DNA of 50,757 bases from Chitinophaga solisilvae (GTDB lineage: Bacteria > Bacteroidota > Bacteroidia > Chitinophagales > Chitinophagaceae). The position numbers and the translations under genes were made by a program. The notes below the pieces were generated by a model. It did no database searches, had not been told where the DNA came from, and saw only the letters and a program-made list of their open reading frames with translations. The stretch is taken from NCBI RefSeq assembly GCF_009928525.1, contig NZ_JAABOK010000028.1:1-50757 (forward strand). Direction: 5' to 3'. Below, piece after piece: positions 1-7,801 of the stretch (its first letter is position 1; every line of letters starts with the position of its first letter).

Positions 1-50
1 TATATACCGCCGTCTCTTTTTGCTACATAGAGGCTTGGAAATGAGAAAAC

Positions 51-126
51 AATGATTTTTTATCATTGGTGTCCCAATAATCTTACGCTTTAACCAAAGC
101 CTGGATTTTTACCGGACACCAATGAT
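51..126. repeat. Short nested inverted repeats left of the long hairpin
   Basis: A perfect 13-bp inverted repeat pairs 62-74 (atcattggtgtcc) with 114-126. A second small one pairs aatgat at 51-56 with atcatt at 62-67. The right arm touches the start of the large hairpin at 125. No gene is recognised in 1-241; the stretch may hold the 3' flank of a gene outside the window. Seen directly; function unknown. Confidence 0.6.
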
Positions 127-228
127 TGCGAATTACGAATTACGAATGAGGGCGAAGATCTAAGCGAATACTAAAACAGTATTATCCGCTTAGATCTTCG
201 CCCTCATTCGTAATTCGTAATTCGCAAT
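125..228. repeat. Long perfect hairpin (42-bp arms) after the 3' end of the SIP gene
   Basis: Positions 125-166 are the exact reverse complement of 187-228 (42 bp). The 20-nt centre holds a second small stem (aatact 167-172 with agtatt 178-183). The outer part of each arm carries tandem attacgaat-like units. It starts 13 bp beyond the stop codon of the minus-strand SIP gene, so it could act as a terminator or mRNA 3'-end structure, or be a mobile palindromic element. The length of the perfect pairing exceeds that of an ordinary terminator, and there is no clean T-run. Confidence 0.8.
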
Positions 229-241
229 TCGTAATTATCAT

Positions 242-1036
242 CTAACTGCGTTCCGCCTGGCGCGATGCCGACGACTGATCTTCTGTAGCGCCTGACTGCC
301 AGTAGGCGGTGGCGGAGAATTCGCTGGTGTTCCAGCCCTGTTCTTCTTTCAGGTATTGTCTTAATTGCCGTACGGTATTATATTCTGCTGCCATGAAAAC
401 GTACCTGTTTCCCTGTGGCAGCGGCATGCTTTTTACTGTTTGTGCCAGCGTGCTGCCGTTTTGCGGATGAGGGTTATGCAGCCAGGTGATGTGGCAATGT
501 GCGCGGGTATAGAGTTCCATCTCATCTGCCTGGCCGGGCACTTCGATGACTGCATTGACTTTGACGTAGGGTGGCAGCTGTTCCAGTATGGCCCCGATAA
601 CCGGCAGTGCAGTGATGTCGCCTGCCAGCAGGTATTCCACTGCTGCCGGAACGAGGGGCTTGCTGCTTTCCTTCATGCCGATACCCAGTACATCGCCGGG
701 AACGGCGCGCAGCGCCCACGCTGATGCCGGGCCGTTATCGCCGTGCGCTGCAAAGTCAACCCACATGGTTTGACTGTCAAAGTCAATATACCGCGTAGTA
801 TAAGTTCTTTTGGCGGTGAATACACCAGTATCCCATACCTGTTCATCCATAGGATCAATGACGGCGCCTGCAGCAGGAACGAATATCTTGTTGTTCCCGC
901 CGATGCTCACTTTCCTCAGCTGCTCCGCCTGTCTGGCTGATATACCGAATACTATCCGTATATAATGAGGTGTCAGGAATATCTTTTCTTTGACAACAAA
1001 CAGAGAGCGGATAACTTTCTTTTGTTTTATTTCCAT
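242..1036 (-). CDS. Siderophore-interacting protein (FAD/NAD(P)H ferric-siderophore reductase)
   Basis: A 264-residue cytoplasmic flavoprotein of the SIP/ViuB family, which releases iron from imported ferric siderophores by reduction. Visible family marks are the FAD-binding RTYTTR, the signature HGDNGPASAWA, the GDITALP segment at the start of the NAD(P)H-binding half, and a C-terminal YWQSG. I place the start at the ATG at 1036 (MEIKQKK), because the open frame upstream of it lies inside the MFS gene and does not look like SIP sequence. That start overlaps the MFS stop by 10 bp, so the two are probably translationally coupled. The neighbours (MFS, AraC) fit a siderophore export/utilisation unit. 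Whether it serves the NRPS product made 27 kb away is unknown. Confidence 0.9.
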   Translation of the reverse strand: MEIKQKKVIRSLFVVKEKIFLTPHYIRIVFGISARQAEQLRKVSIGGNNKIFVPAAGAVIDPMDEQVWDTGVFTAKRTYTTRYIDFDSQTMWVDFAAHGDNGPASAWALRAVPGDVLGIGMKESSKPLVPAAVEYLLAGDITALPVIGAILEQLPPYVKVNAVIEVPGQADEMELYTRAHCHITWLHNPHPQNGSTLAQTVKSMPLPQGNRYVFMAAEYNTVRQLRQYLKEEQGWNTSEFSATAYWQSGATEDQSSASRQAERS

Positions 1037-2268
1037 GATGATTTTTTTCTGGTGATGAGTAATGTTAAGATAGAGATGAGACAGCTGGCGCCACCGAAGA
1101 GGTAGACAGCCTGATAATTGTACCATCCGGCAATGATACCGGCTATCGGACCGGCCAGCCCCAGGGAAAGATCAAAGAAGGCGGCATACGCTCCCAGTGC
1201 TGTTCCCCGCATCTGTGGCTGTACTTTGCTGATAGCTAAAACACCCAGCGCCGGAAATATCAGGGAGAACCCTACGCCGGTAACGCTGCATCCGATGATG
1301 GCTACCGCTTTGGAAGGCGCGAAGCCGATCAGCAGCTGTCCCATGATTTCCACTGCCAGCGATATCAGCGCTACACGGTACCCGCCGAATTTATCCGGGA
1401 AGGAGGAGAAGAAAACACGTGTGAGTATGTAGCAGGCGCCAAAGGACATAAATGCCAGGGATGGATTGCCCCATTGCTTTGAGCTAAACAGCAAAGCAAT
1501 AAAAGAGGAAATACAGGCAAAGCCGATGGAAGAAAATGCCAGGCCCAGTCCCTGACCTGCAATTTTACCTATTACCCGGTAGAACGGCGTTCTGATATGA
1601 TCCGGATCTGCCGCCAGGTTCGGGAGCCTGCTGGTGGCTAACCAGCTGCATACGGATAACAGAATTACGACCAGGAAAACGGCCTGTATGCCTGAAACAT
1701 GCTGCAGCCAGATGCTCAGCGGCGCGCCAACGGCTATGCCGGCATACATCGCAATCCCGTTCCAGGTCATCACTTTCCCGGATTTATCTGCACCTACCAG
1801 GCCAATACCCCAGGTTAACGCACCTGTTACAAACAGGCTTTCAGAGACGCCATGCATTATTCTTGATACAAGGATCAGTATTAATGCCAGCGTAGGATTG
1901 AAGCTGGTCCAGGTTGCCAGCAGGTAGCATACGCCGGTAACCAGCGCCAGCCAGATGCCAAGGTGACTGCTATGCTTGCCGCCTTTGGTATCCGTGAGTT
2001 TGCCGGAGTAGGCTCTCGTCAGCAGGGTGGCAAGCGACTGCAATCCGATAACAACGCCAACGGCTATACTACCGGATTTTAATTCATGCTGCACAAAGGC
2101 CGGAAGAACACCCAGGGTCATGCCAATGGTCAGATATACCCCGAAAACCGCGACGATAATGGGTATGATGACCTGGTAAAAGGTGGTGTTGCTTTTCTGA
2201 ATGATAATATCCTCCACCATATCCCCGCTGCTGTCTGCAACCAGGACAAATTTTTTCGTTTCTGTCAT
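1027..2268 (-). CDS. MFS transporter, probable siderophore or small-molecule exporter
   Basis: A 413-aa major facilitator protein with about twelve hydrophobic segments. An MFS loop motif between TM2 and TM3 (RAYSGKLTDTKGGK) is visible, followed by a second half starting near residue 220. The sequence resembles the YhhS/YnfM-like drug and sugar efflux group. The substrate cannot be read from sequence. The close link to the SIP gene (10-bp overlap at 1027-1036) and the upstream AraC gene point to siderophore export, as MFS proteins do in other siderophore clusters; this is inference from context. The start at 2268 is an ATG with no strong ribosome site, which is usual in this phylum. The 93-bp gap to the AraC gene could hold its own promoter. 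Confidence 0.85.
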   Translation of the reverse strand: MTETKKFVLVADSSGDMVEDIIIQKSNTTFYQVIIPIIVAVFGVYLTIGMTLGVLPAFVQHELKSGSIAVGVVIGLQSLATLLTRAYSGKLTDTKGGKHSSHLGIWLALVTGVCYLLATWTSFNPTLALILILVSRIMHGVSESLFVTGALTWGIGLVGADKSGKVMTWNGIAMYAGIAVGAPLSIWLQHVSGIQAVFLVVILLSVCSWLATSRLPNLAADPDHIRTPFYRVIGKIAGQGLGLAFSSIGFACISSFIALLFSSKQWGNPSLAFMSFGACYILTRVFFSSFPDKFGGYRVALISLAVEIMGQLLIGFAPSKAVAIIGCSVTGVGFSLIFPALGVLAISKVQPQMRGTALGAYAAFFDLSLGLAGPIAGIIAGWYNYQAVYLFGGASCLISILTLLITRKKSSWK

Positions 2269-2361
2269 TTTGTATCGTATTTAAACTATGTGTTACGAAT
2301 GCAAAATTAGACAGTTCAACAGGTGTGGCCGATAGCTATTCTATGGTGATAATTGGACAAA

Positions 2362-3192
2362 TCATGGTTCTCTGTCCCTGAAGGAGGAGGCAGTCATGCC
2401 GGCATGTTTCCTGAAAAAGCGGGAAAAATAGGCATGGTCCTCATAACCCAGCTGATAGGCAATTTCTTTGATATCCAGGTCTGTATAGTACAGCAGCCGT
2501 TTGGCTTCCAGCATAATTTCCTGCTGTATCCAGTAGCTGGCCGCCAGCCCGGTGATCTCTTTCATGACTTCGTTGAGGTAGAGGGGCGTGATGTTAAGCA
2601 GGGCAGCGTAATCCTTTACCTGTTTGCTTTCCTTGTATTGCTCTTTCACCAGCTGCCTGAATCTGGTGGCAGTAGTATACTTCTGGCTGCCAAAGGTATG
2701 GGTGGCATGCTGGCCCTGAATAATCTTGGCGGCAATCATACCCGTAATGGTGTCTGTCATTGAATGAAGCACCTGTTTTTTAAGCGGCATACCTCTGGTA
2801 TACAGCAGCTTTTCCAGCAGCGGCAACAGGTCGTATACCGGATCTTTTTCGGTGGCAGTGATGTTCTGCCGGCTGTGGAGTACCGTGTCAAATATCTCCC
2901 GGCTTGATCTGGAAACAAATTCCGGGTTGGCGAAAATCAGCCAGCCTTCCGTTTTTTTACTGTGGAGATAACGATGCACCTGTCCCGGCGCTATAAAGCA
3001 TATAACCGCCCCGTTCATGGTTACCTTGTTGAAATCCAGTTCCCAGACGGATACGCCTTTCAGCTGCAGGATGAACATAAAGTGATCGTCCCGGTGCGGC
3101 GGCTGCACAATGGTAGTCATGATTTTCATCGGCAGTATTTCCACACCACCGTCCAGTTCCTCCTGGTGTAATATGATATTATCTCTGGCCAT
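2362..3192 (-). CDS. AraC-family transcriptional regulator
   Basis: A 276-aa protein with an N-terminal cupin-like sensor half (roughly residues 20-150) and a C-terminal double helix-turn-helix. The second helix-turn-helix is clear near the end: DIKEIAYQLGYEDHAYFSRF followed by FRKHAGMTASSFR. It lies directly upstream of and co-oriented with the MFS and SIP genes, so it is the likely local regulator. Related AraC regulators of siderophore genes bind the siderophore, but there is no ligand evidence here. The 252-bp divergent region to the gene at 3445 contains its promoter. Confidence 0.92.
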   Translation of the reverse strand: MARDNIILHQEELDGGVEILPMKIMTTIVQPPHRDDHFMFILQLKGVSVWELDFNKVTMNGAVICFIAPGQVHRYLHSKKTEGWLIFANPEFVSRSSREIFDTVLHSRQNITATEKDPVYDLLPLLEKLLYTRGMPLKKQVLHSMTDTITGMIAAKIIQGQHATHTFGSQKYTTATRFRQLVKEQYKESKQVKDYAALLNITPLYLNEVMKEITGLAASYWIQQEIMLEAKRLLYYTDLDIKEIAYQLGYEDHAYFSRFFRKHAGMTASSFRDREP

Positions 3193-3444
3193 TATGCTGT
3201 TACATGGTCTGGTCAGCTGTAAAAATACGAATATTGCGCATTGGCGGGCTTCCTGTCTTATACTGCCGTTGCATTGTGTTGATAAGTATACGTTTTGTGG
3301 AAAGTAAAGCTGCCCGCAGGGAATGCTTTATTTATGCGGCAGAAATGTAATATTACTTTACCGATTGTATATATTTAAGACGTGAAGAAGAGAATATTTT
3401 GTCTGTAAAACAGTACCGTATTACGGAAGAACATACTGATAAAT
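3193..3444. promoter_or_regulatory. Divergent intergenic region, AraC gene versus small membrane protein gene
   Basis: An AT-rich 252-bp spacer between divergent genes must contain both promoters. I see no confident Bacteroidota -33/-7 pair. An 11-bp palindrome, ccgta-t-tacgg, lies at 3416-3426, about 19 bp ahead of the TTG start. It could be an operator or an initiation-region hairpin. Confidence 0.4.
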
Positions 3445-3732
3445 TTGTCTGATTTGAATTTTCTGAAAAAAATAGCGCCGGATAAATGGAAGCATTTTAT
3501 CGTCGGCATCGGAATGGGTATTGTGCTGGAAGTGGCTGCCATGTTGCTTTTTCCCGGACAACCACTGATTGCTTCGCTGGCAGCCCTCTCGGTCGTCATT
3601 GTAATCAGTTATGGTTTTGAACTGTTCTCCCTGGTTACCGGCAGGGGGCATTACGATGTAATGGATGCCGTTGCCAGTATCATCGGTGGTATGCTGGGGA
3701 TGGTGGCAGGCGGAGCCGGATTTTATATCTGA
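3445..3732 (+). CDS. Small VanZ-like integral membrane protein
   Basis: A 95-aa protein with three likely membrane segments (about residues 17-35, 42-62 and 75-94). It carries the DKWKHFIVG motif near the start and a GRGHYDVMDAVAS loop, a pattern seen in small VanZ/YfiM-like membrane proteins of unknown function. The likely start is a TTG at 3445; the frame is open back to 3409, and a CTG at 3436 is also possible, so the N-terminus is uncertain by a few residues. The next gene follows on the same strand and may be co-transcribed. Function not known. Confidence 0.7.
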   Translation: MSDLNFLKKIAPDKWKHFIVGIGMGIVLEVAAMLLFPGQPLIASLAALSVVIVISYGFELFSLVTGRGHYDVMDAVASIIGGMLGMVAGGAGFYI

Positions 3733-3807
3733 GGCCCTTCATGGCACTGCCCGCCTTATTCTCCCGGCATGGTAAATGTGGTAGAAAACCGGATCAAAAC
3801 GGTATTT

Positions 3808-4245
3808 ATGAAGATGCTTACCTTATTTGCTGCGGTATTGATATCGCTGCATGTTGCCGGGCAGGACATCCCGGCTGCAGCTGTGCCTGCGCCGGTGATA
3901 ACAACATTTCATGCCAGATTTCCCACCGCTGCCGGCCTGGAGTGGGAACAGAAGATGGAAGGATATGAGGCGGAGTTCCGGGTAAATCGCCTGGAGCACA
4001 AAGCATTGCTGGACAGTACCGGCAAACTGCTGAGGTACAAACGTGATGTGCCTGCATCTGCGCTGCCCGCTGCCGTAAAAAATACGATCAGCAACCAATA
4101 TAAAGGCTTTCGTATCGATGATGCTGAACAGGTGGAAATGAACGGAAAGGTCTGGTATCAGGTAGAGCTGGACGGAGAACCGCATGACCGGAAGGTGGTG
4201 CTGTCAAAAGATGGAAAAGTAGATGATACACTGATATACTGGTAA
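3808..4245 (+). CDS. Secreted PepSY-like domain protein
   Basis: A 145-aa exported protein. The signal peptide (about MKMLTLFAAVLISLHVAGQ) supports the ATG at 3808; an ATG 39 bp upstream in the same frame would put a charged stretch ahead of it and is less likely. The mature part matches the Bacteroidota 'PepSY-like' (DUF2874-type) pattern: a repeated unit with hydrophobic strand, aromatic EWEQKMEGYEAEF, and then WYQVELDGE in a second copy, ending in DDTLIYW. Members are periplasmic small proteins of unclear role, often next to two-component systems. No regulator is adjacent here. A clear terminator follows at 4261-4286. Confidence 0.82.
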   Translation: MKMLTLFAAVLISLHVAGQDIPAAAVPAPVITTFHARFPTAAGLEWEQKMEGYEAEFRVNRLEHKALLDSTGKLLRYKRDVPASALPAAVKNTISNQYKGFRIDDAEQVEMNGKVWYQVELDGEPHDRKVVLSKDGKVDDTLIYW

Positions 4246-4260
4246 CCGGAAAAATGTAGC

Positions 4261-4286
4261 GGCTGACATACATGTCAGCCTTTTTT
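4261..4286 (+). terminator. Rho-independent terminator after the PepSY-like gene
   Basis: An 8-bp stem, ggctgaca (4261-4268) with tgtcagcc (4273-4280), a 4-nt loop and an immediate run of six T. It sits 16 bp past the stop codon and separates this gene from the metal-uptake operon. Confidence 0.88.
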
Positions 4287-4301
4287 CTGTATAAAATTAT
4301 T

Positions 4302-4316
4302 TGCAACAATGTTGCA
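4302..4316. promoter_or_regulatory. Candidate metalloregulator operator (15-bp palindrome)
   Basis: TGCAAC-aat-GTTGCA is an exact inverted repeat, 42 bp upstream of the first gene of the ABC/TonB operon. Size and symmetry suit a dimeric Fur/Zur-type repressor, but I cannot name the regulator. The palindrome is seen; the role is inference. Confidence 0.45.
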
Positions 4317-4357
4317 TGTGAAATTTTTATGCTTAATTTGCACCCTGGAAATTTTTC

Positions 4358-4732
4358 ATGCGACGGCATCTTCATATATCGCTTTTGTCCGCCCGCAGGA
4401 ACGCCACCCGCATAAAGGCTTTGCTGCTGCTGACACTGTTCCTCGGTCCTGTACTGGTGGAAACGGTGCATCAGCACGTATGTACTGTACATTCGCCCAT
4501 CGCGCATCATAACAGCCATAGCGCTGCGTACATCCATCTCCCTTATCAGTCCTGCAGCATATGCGACCTGGTAAAACTGCAACCCCATGATCCGTATATT
4601 CCTGCCTGCATCTCTGTATCCGTGGTCCTGCTGCCCGTCAGCCGCTGTTTCCCGGAACTGCAGGAAACAGTAGCCGCAGCATCCGCGGCAGCATACGCCA
4701 ACAGAGGTCCGCCGTATCATATTTGTTCTTGA
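4358..4732 (+). CDS. Small His/Cys-rich membrane-anchored or exported protein
   Basis: A 124-aa protein. A basic N-terminus (about residues 1-20) leads into one hydrophobic segment (about 21-35, KALLLLTLFLGPVLVETV), then a His-dense stretch with HQHVCTVH, HHNSH and YIH, and a CSICD motif near residue 69. Such spacing suggests metal binding outside the cytoplasm. It is the first gene of a plus-strand run with an ABC ATPase, TonB receptor and two permeases. Small ORFs of this composition often precede metal-related TonB systems, so a metal chaperone role is plausible but unproven. It could also be a non-conserved ORF; codon use and context favour a real gene. Confidence 0.6.
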   Translation: MRRHLHISLLSARRNATRIKALLLLTLFLGPVLVETVHQHVCTVHSPIAHHNSHSAAYIHLPYQSCSICDLVKLQPHDPYIPACISVSVVLLPVSRCFPELQETVAAASAAAYANRGPPYHICS

Positions 4733-4805
4733 CCATACTCCGGATACCTGTTTTTTGTACTGATGCCCGCCGGGCATTCAGCAACGTATGCTATAACCTA
4801 ATCAC

Positions 4806-5501
4806 ATGCTTCAGGCAATTTCATTATCAAAACAATATCAATCTTTCCGCGCACTCGATAATCTTAATCTGGAAATAAAAGCAGGAGAAGTATTTTGTCT
4901 GCTTGGACAAAACGGCGCCGGAAAAACCACAACTATCAACCTTTTCCTTGGTTTCACCGCCGCCACCTCCGGGAAGGCGCTGGTAAACGGCCAGGAAGTA
5001 GTGCCCGGCGCCGCCGCCACCCGCCGGCATATTGCCTACATACCGGAAGTGGTGATGTTATATGAGCAGCTCTCCGCCCTGGAAAACCTGGACTACTTCA
5101 GCAGGCTGGCAGGATTTATCTATAGCCAGGCGCAGCTGTCTGCTTTCCTTTTACGCTGCGGACTGCACGAGGAAGCGCATCGACGTGCGCTGAAAGGCTT
5201 CAGCAAAGGCATGCGGCAGAAAGTAGGCATTGCCATTGCACTGGCCAAAGATGCCAGCGCCATATTGATGGACGAACCTACCAGCGGACTGGATCCCAGG
5301 GCAACCGACGAATTTACCCGGCTGGTGCTGGAACTGGGCCGGCAGGGAAAGTCGGTGCTAATGGCCACCCATGATATTTTCAATGCGGTGAGCCTGGGAA
5401 CGCATATCGGCATCATGCGCCGCGGGCAGCTCATTCATACGCTCAATGCGTCCGACATCAATGCCGGCGATCTACAGAAATTATATCTGCAAACTATTTA
5501 A
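4806..5501 (+). CDS. ABC transporter ATP-binding protein
   Basis: A 231-aa nucleotide-binding subunit of the CcmA/NosF-like type. Walker A is GQNGAGKTT, the signature is the variant FSKGMRQK, Walker B with the D-loop is AILMDEPTSGLD, and the switch His is in ATHD. It is co-directional with a TonB receptor (10-bp gap) and two ABC-2-type permeases, which together would make one exporter-like ABC complex with two different membrane subunits. The substrate is unknown. It may act in metal or siderophore handling or in assembling the outer-membrane system. Confidence 0.9.
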   Translation: MLQAISLSKQYQSFRALDNLNLEIKAGEVFCLLGQNGAGKTTTINLFLGFTAATSGKALVNGQEVVPGAAATRRHIAYIPEVVMLYEQLSALENLDYFSRLAGFIYSQAQLSAFLLRCGLHEEAHRRALKGFSKGMRQKVGIAIALAKDASAILMDEPTSGLDPRATDEFTRLVLELGRQGKSVLMATHDIFNAVSLGTHIGIMRRGQLIHTLNASDINAGDLQKLYLQTI

Positions 5502-5510
5502 ATCATCTCC

Positions 5511-5526
5511 GTGAAAATATTTTCAC
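5511..5526. promoter_or_regulatory. 16-bp perfect palindrome covering the GTG start of the TonB receptor
   Basis: GTGAAAATATTTTCAC reads the same on both strands and begins with the receptor start codon. It could be an internal operator or an initiation-region hairpin that controls the receptor relative to the ABC ATPase, or chance in AT-rich codons for MKIFS. Confidence 0.35.
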
Positions 5527-7799
5527 CAGCCGGAAGGTATAAGCATACAGGCTTATACGCTGCCGCGCTATTATGCAGCCTGTCCGCCTACGCGCAGCAG
5601 GCAGATACCACCAGTGCCCGCCAGCGGCGCGAAGACCTGCAAACCGTAGAGATAACAGGTACGCGCACACGTAAATATTTCAGCGATTATTCATTCGCTG
5701 CCACTAAAACTGCCACCCTGAATAAAGATATACCACAGGCTATCTCCACCGTATCCAAGGAGCTGATAGCAGACAGGCAGGCTTTTACGCTGGGCGATGC
5801 ATTGAAGCATGTAGCCGGCGTATCGCAGAGCAGTTATTATAATCAGTTTTCCATCCGCGGCATCAGTCAGAATGAGGAAGGTGTTATCATCAACGGTATG
5901 CGTACCCGCCAGTATTACTTCAATCAGCCGCTAACCACCAACATCGAAAGAATAGAAGTGATTAAAGGTCCGGCCAGCGCTACTTTTTCCAGCGTGGACC
6001 CCGGAGGCAGCATCAACCTGGTGACTAAAAAGCCGCTGGCAGAAAGCAGGAGAGAGATCAGCATCTCCGCCGGCAGCTTCAGTACTGTCAGGGGCGCGCT
6101 GGATATCACCGGGCCGCTTAACAAGGAAAAAACATTGCTGTATCGGCTGAATGCCGGCTATGATAACAGCCGCAGCTTCCGGGATCTGCAATACCGTAAG
6201 GCATTCCTGATAGCGCCTTCCTTTTCCTATGTGCCCAATGCCGCTACCAGCCTCAATGTGGAACTGGTGCTTAACGACACGAAAACACGCCTGGACCGCG
6301 GACAGGCGATCTTCGGCGCGGTAGCAGGAAAAACAGATCTCGGCAGCACACCCGTTACATTCAACATGGGTGGCAGCAACGATCATTTCAATACACAGGA
6401 CCTGATGCTGATGGCCAGCTTTTCCCATGCCTTCTCATCGAAGGTTACTTTCAGCATGGCATATATGAAGCAGACCTGGAATGAAGACCTGCAGGAACAC
6501 CGGACCACCAATGCCTTTGCCGTAGATGAAGATAACCAGCCTATCCCCACATATGCCGGTATGCGCGCTGTATTACGGCAGCAGCGCTGGAATACGGATA
6601 ACGTCAGCGCCTACTTTAATATCAGCGCTGCCACAGGTCCCCTGCAACATAAACTGGTAATCGGCTATGACCGCATCCATACACAGAAATTCAGGGGAGG
6701 CGGAGAAAGCAGCGCCGGCGGCTATCGCCTTAAAGATGGCAGCATCGCTGCAAAATATGATCCTGCCAGAAAAGATAATTATCTCTTCAGAAAAATCAAC
6801 GGCATCAATGCACCAGTACCTAATGTGCCGCATTTTAACCTGGCAGCGCCCACCTATGCCATGCCGGAACTGAGCCATTATATTTTTACAGCCAGCGAAA
6901 TTCCGCCTGCCGGTTATATAGTCAATGCCATATATGCACAGGATCAGGCGAGGTACGGGAAATTCCTGCTGACGCTGGGACTGCGCCAGGAATGGTATGA
7001 AGACTATACGAATTACAAACAGCCCGGTGAAAAAAAGATAGCGCAGCAACAACTGCTGCCACGTATCGGGCTGACCTATGAAGCTGGCTCCCATATCAAT
7101 GTTTACGGCGTTTACCTGCGCGGCTACCAGCCACAGGGCAATACCTCCTCGCTGGTGATACTGCCGCCGCCACCGGGCGTAGCATTCAAACCGCTGGAAA
7201 GCGACCTGAAAGAAGCCGGTGTTAAAACCACCTGGCTGCAGGATATGTTGCAGGTCAACGTGGCACTGTTTGAAATCAACCAGCGAAACCTGCTGATGAA
7301 TGCCAATGATCCGGCCGATGTTAACAAGCTGACAGAACGCGGCGCACAGCGCAGCCGGGGGATAGAAGTGGAAGCTGCAGGGTTTGTCACCCCTTCCTGG
7401 CAGTTTAATGCAGGATACAGTTATGTAGATGCGGTGATCACTGCCGATAATAATGCAGCCCTGACCGGACAACGGGTGCAGAATACCCCGCAGCACAGCG
7501 CGGGCCTGTGGACACGTTATGATATCCGCCGCAGCAAATGGTTCAAAGGACTGGGAGCAGGTATCGGCGTGCAATACAGCGGTGATAAGCTGCCCTGGTA
7601 TATCCGTGATTTTGTTATTCCCGCCTATACCATTGCCGATGCAGCCTTGTATTATACGCCGCCCGGATCGCATGTGCAGCTGGCCATGAATGTCAGCAAC
7701 CTGTTTAACCAAACGTACTGGGTAGGCGCACAGAGCTATCTGCGGCTGTTTCCCGGCACACCGCGCAATATTATGTTCAACGTAACCTACAGATTCTGA
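5511..7799 (+). CDS. TonB-dependent siderophore-type outer-membrane receptor
   Basis: A 762-aa protein with a signal peptide ending near AYAQ (about residue 29). The plug domain is at about 60-165, with DIPQAISTVSKELI, an RGISQNEEGVIINGMR segment and the IEVIKGPASA / PGGSINLVTKKP motifs typical of siderophore receptors. A 22-strand-type beta barrel follows and ends with NVTYRF, whose terminal Phe is the usual BAM signal. It lacks the N-terminal carboxypeptidase-like extension and the STN domain common in SusC and FecA-type receptors. The start is a GTG at 5511 lying inside a 16-bp palindrome. It is embedded in an ABC operon rather than beside a SusD, which fits metal or siderophore import, not glycan import. 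The specific ligand is unknown. Confidence 0.93.
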   Translation: MKIFSPAGRYKHTGLYAAALLCSLSAYAQQADTTSARQRREDLQTVEITGTRTRKYFSDYSFAATKTATLNKDIPQAISTVSKELIADRQAFTLGDALKHVAGVSQSSYYNQFSIRGISQNEEGVIINGMRTRQYYFNQPLTTNIERIEVIKGPASATFSSVDPGGSINLVTKKPLAESRREISISAGSFSTVRGALDITGPLNKEKTLLYRLNAGYDNSRSFRDLQYRKAFLIAPSFSYVPNAATSLNVELVLNDTKTRLDRGQAIFGAVAGKTDLGSTPVTFNMGGSNDHFNTQDLMLMASFSHAFSSKVTFSMAYMKQTWNEDLQEHRTTNAFAVDEDNQPIPTYAGMRAVLRQQRWNTDNVSAYFNISAATGPLQHKLVIGYDRIHTQKFRGGGESSAGGYRLKDGSIAAKYDPARKDNYLFRKINGINAPVPNVPHFNLAAPTYAMPELSHYIFTASEIPPAGYIVNAIYAQDQARYGKFLLTLGLRQEWYEDYTNYKQPGEKKIAQQQLLPRIGLTYEAGSHINVYGVYLRGYQPQGNTSSLVILPPPPGVAFKPLESDLKEAGVKTTWLQDMLQVNVALFEINQRNLLMNANDPADVNKLTERGAQRSRGIEVEAAGFVTPSWQFNAGYSYVDAVITADNNAALTGQRVQNTPQHSAGLWTRYDIRRSKWFKGLGAGIGVQYSGDKLPWYIRDFVIPAYTIADAALYYTPPGSHVQLAMNVSNLFNQTYWVGAQSYLRLFPGTPRNIMFNVTYRF

Positions 7800-7801
7800 T
7801 T

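Noticed and set aside
6573..7712. Minus-strand open frame (379 aa) opposite the TonB receptor
   Set aside because: It is a shadow of a well-supported receptor gene, with repetitive His/Ile composition and no motif.
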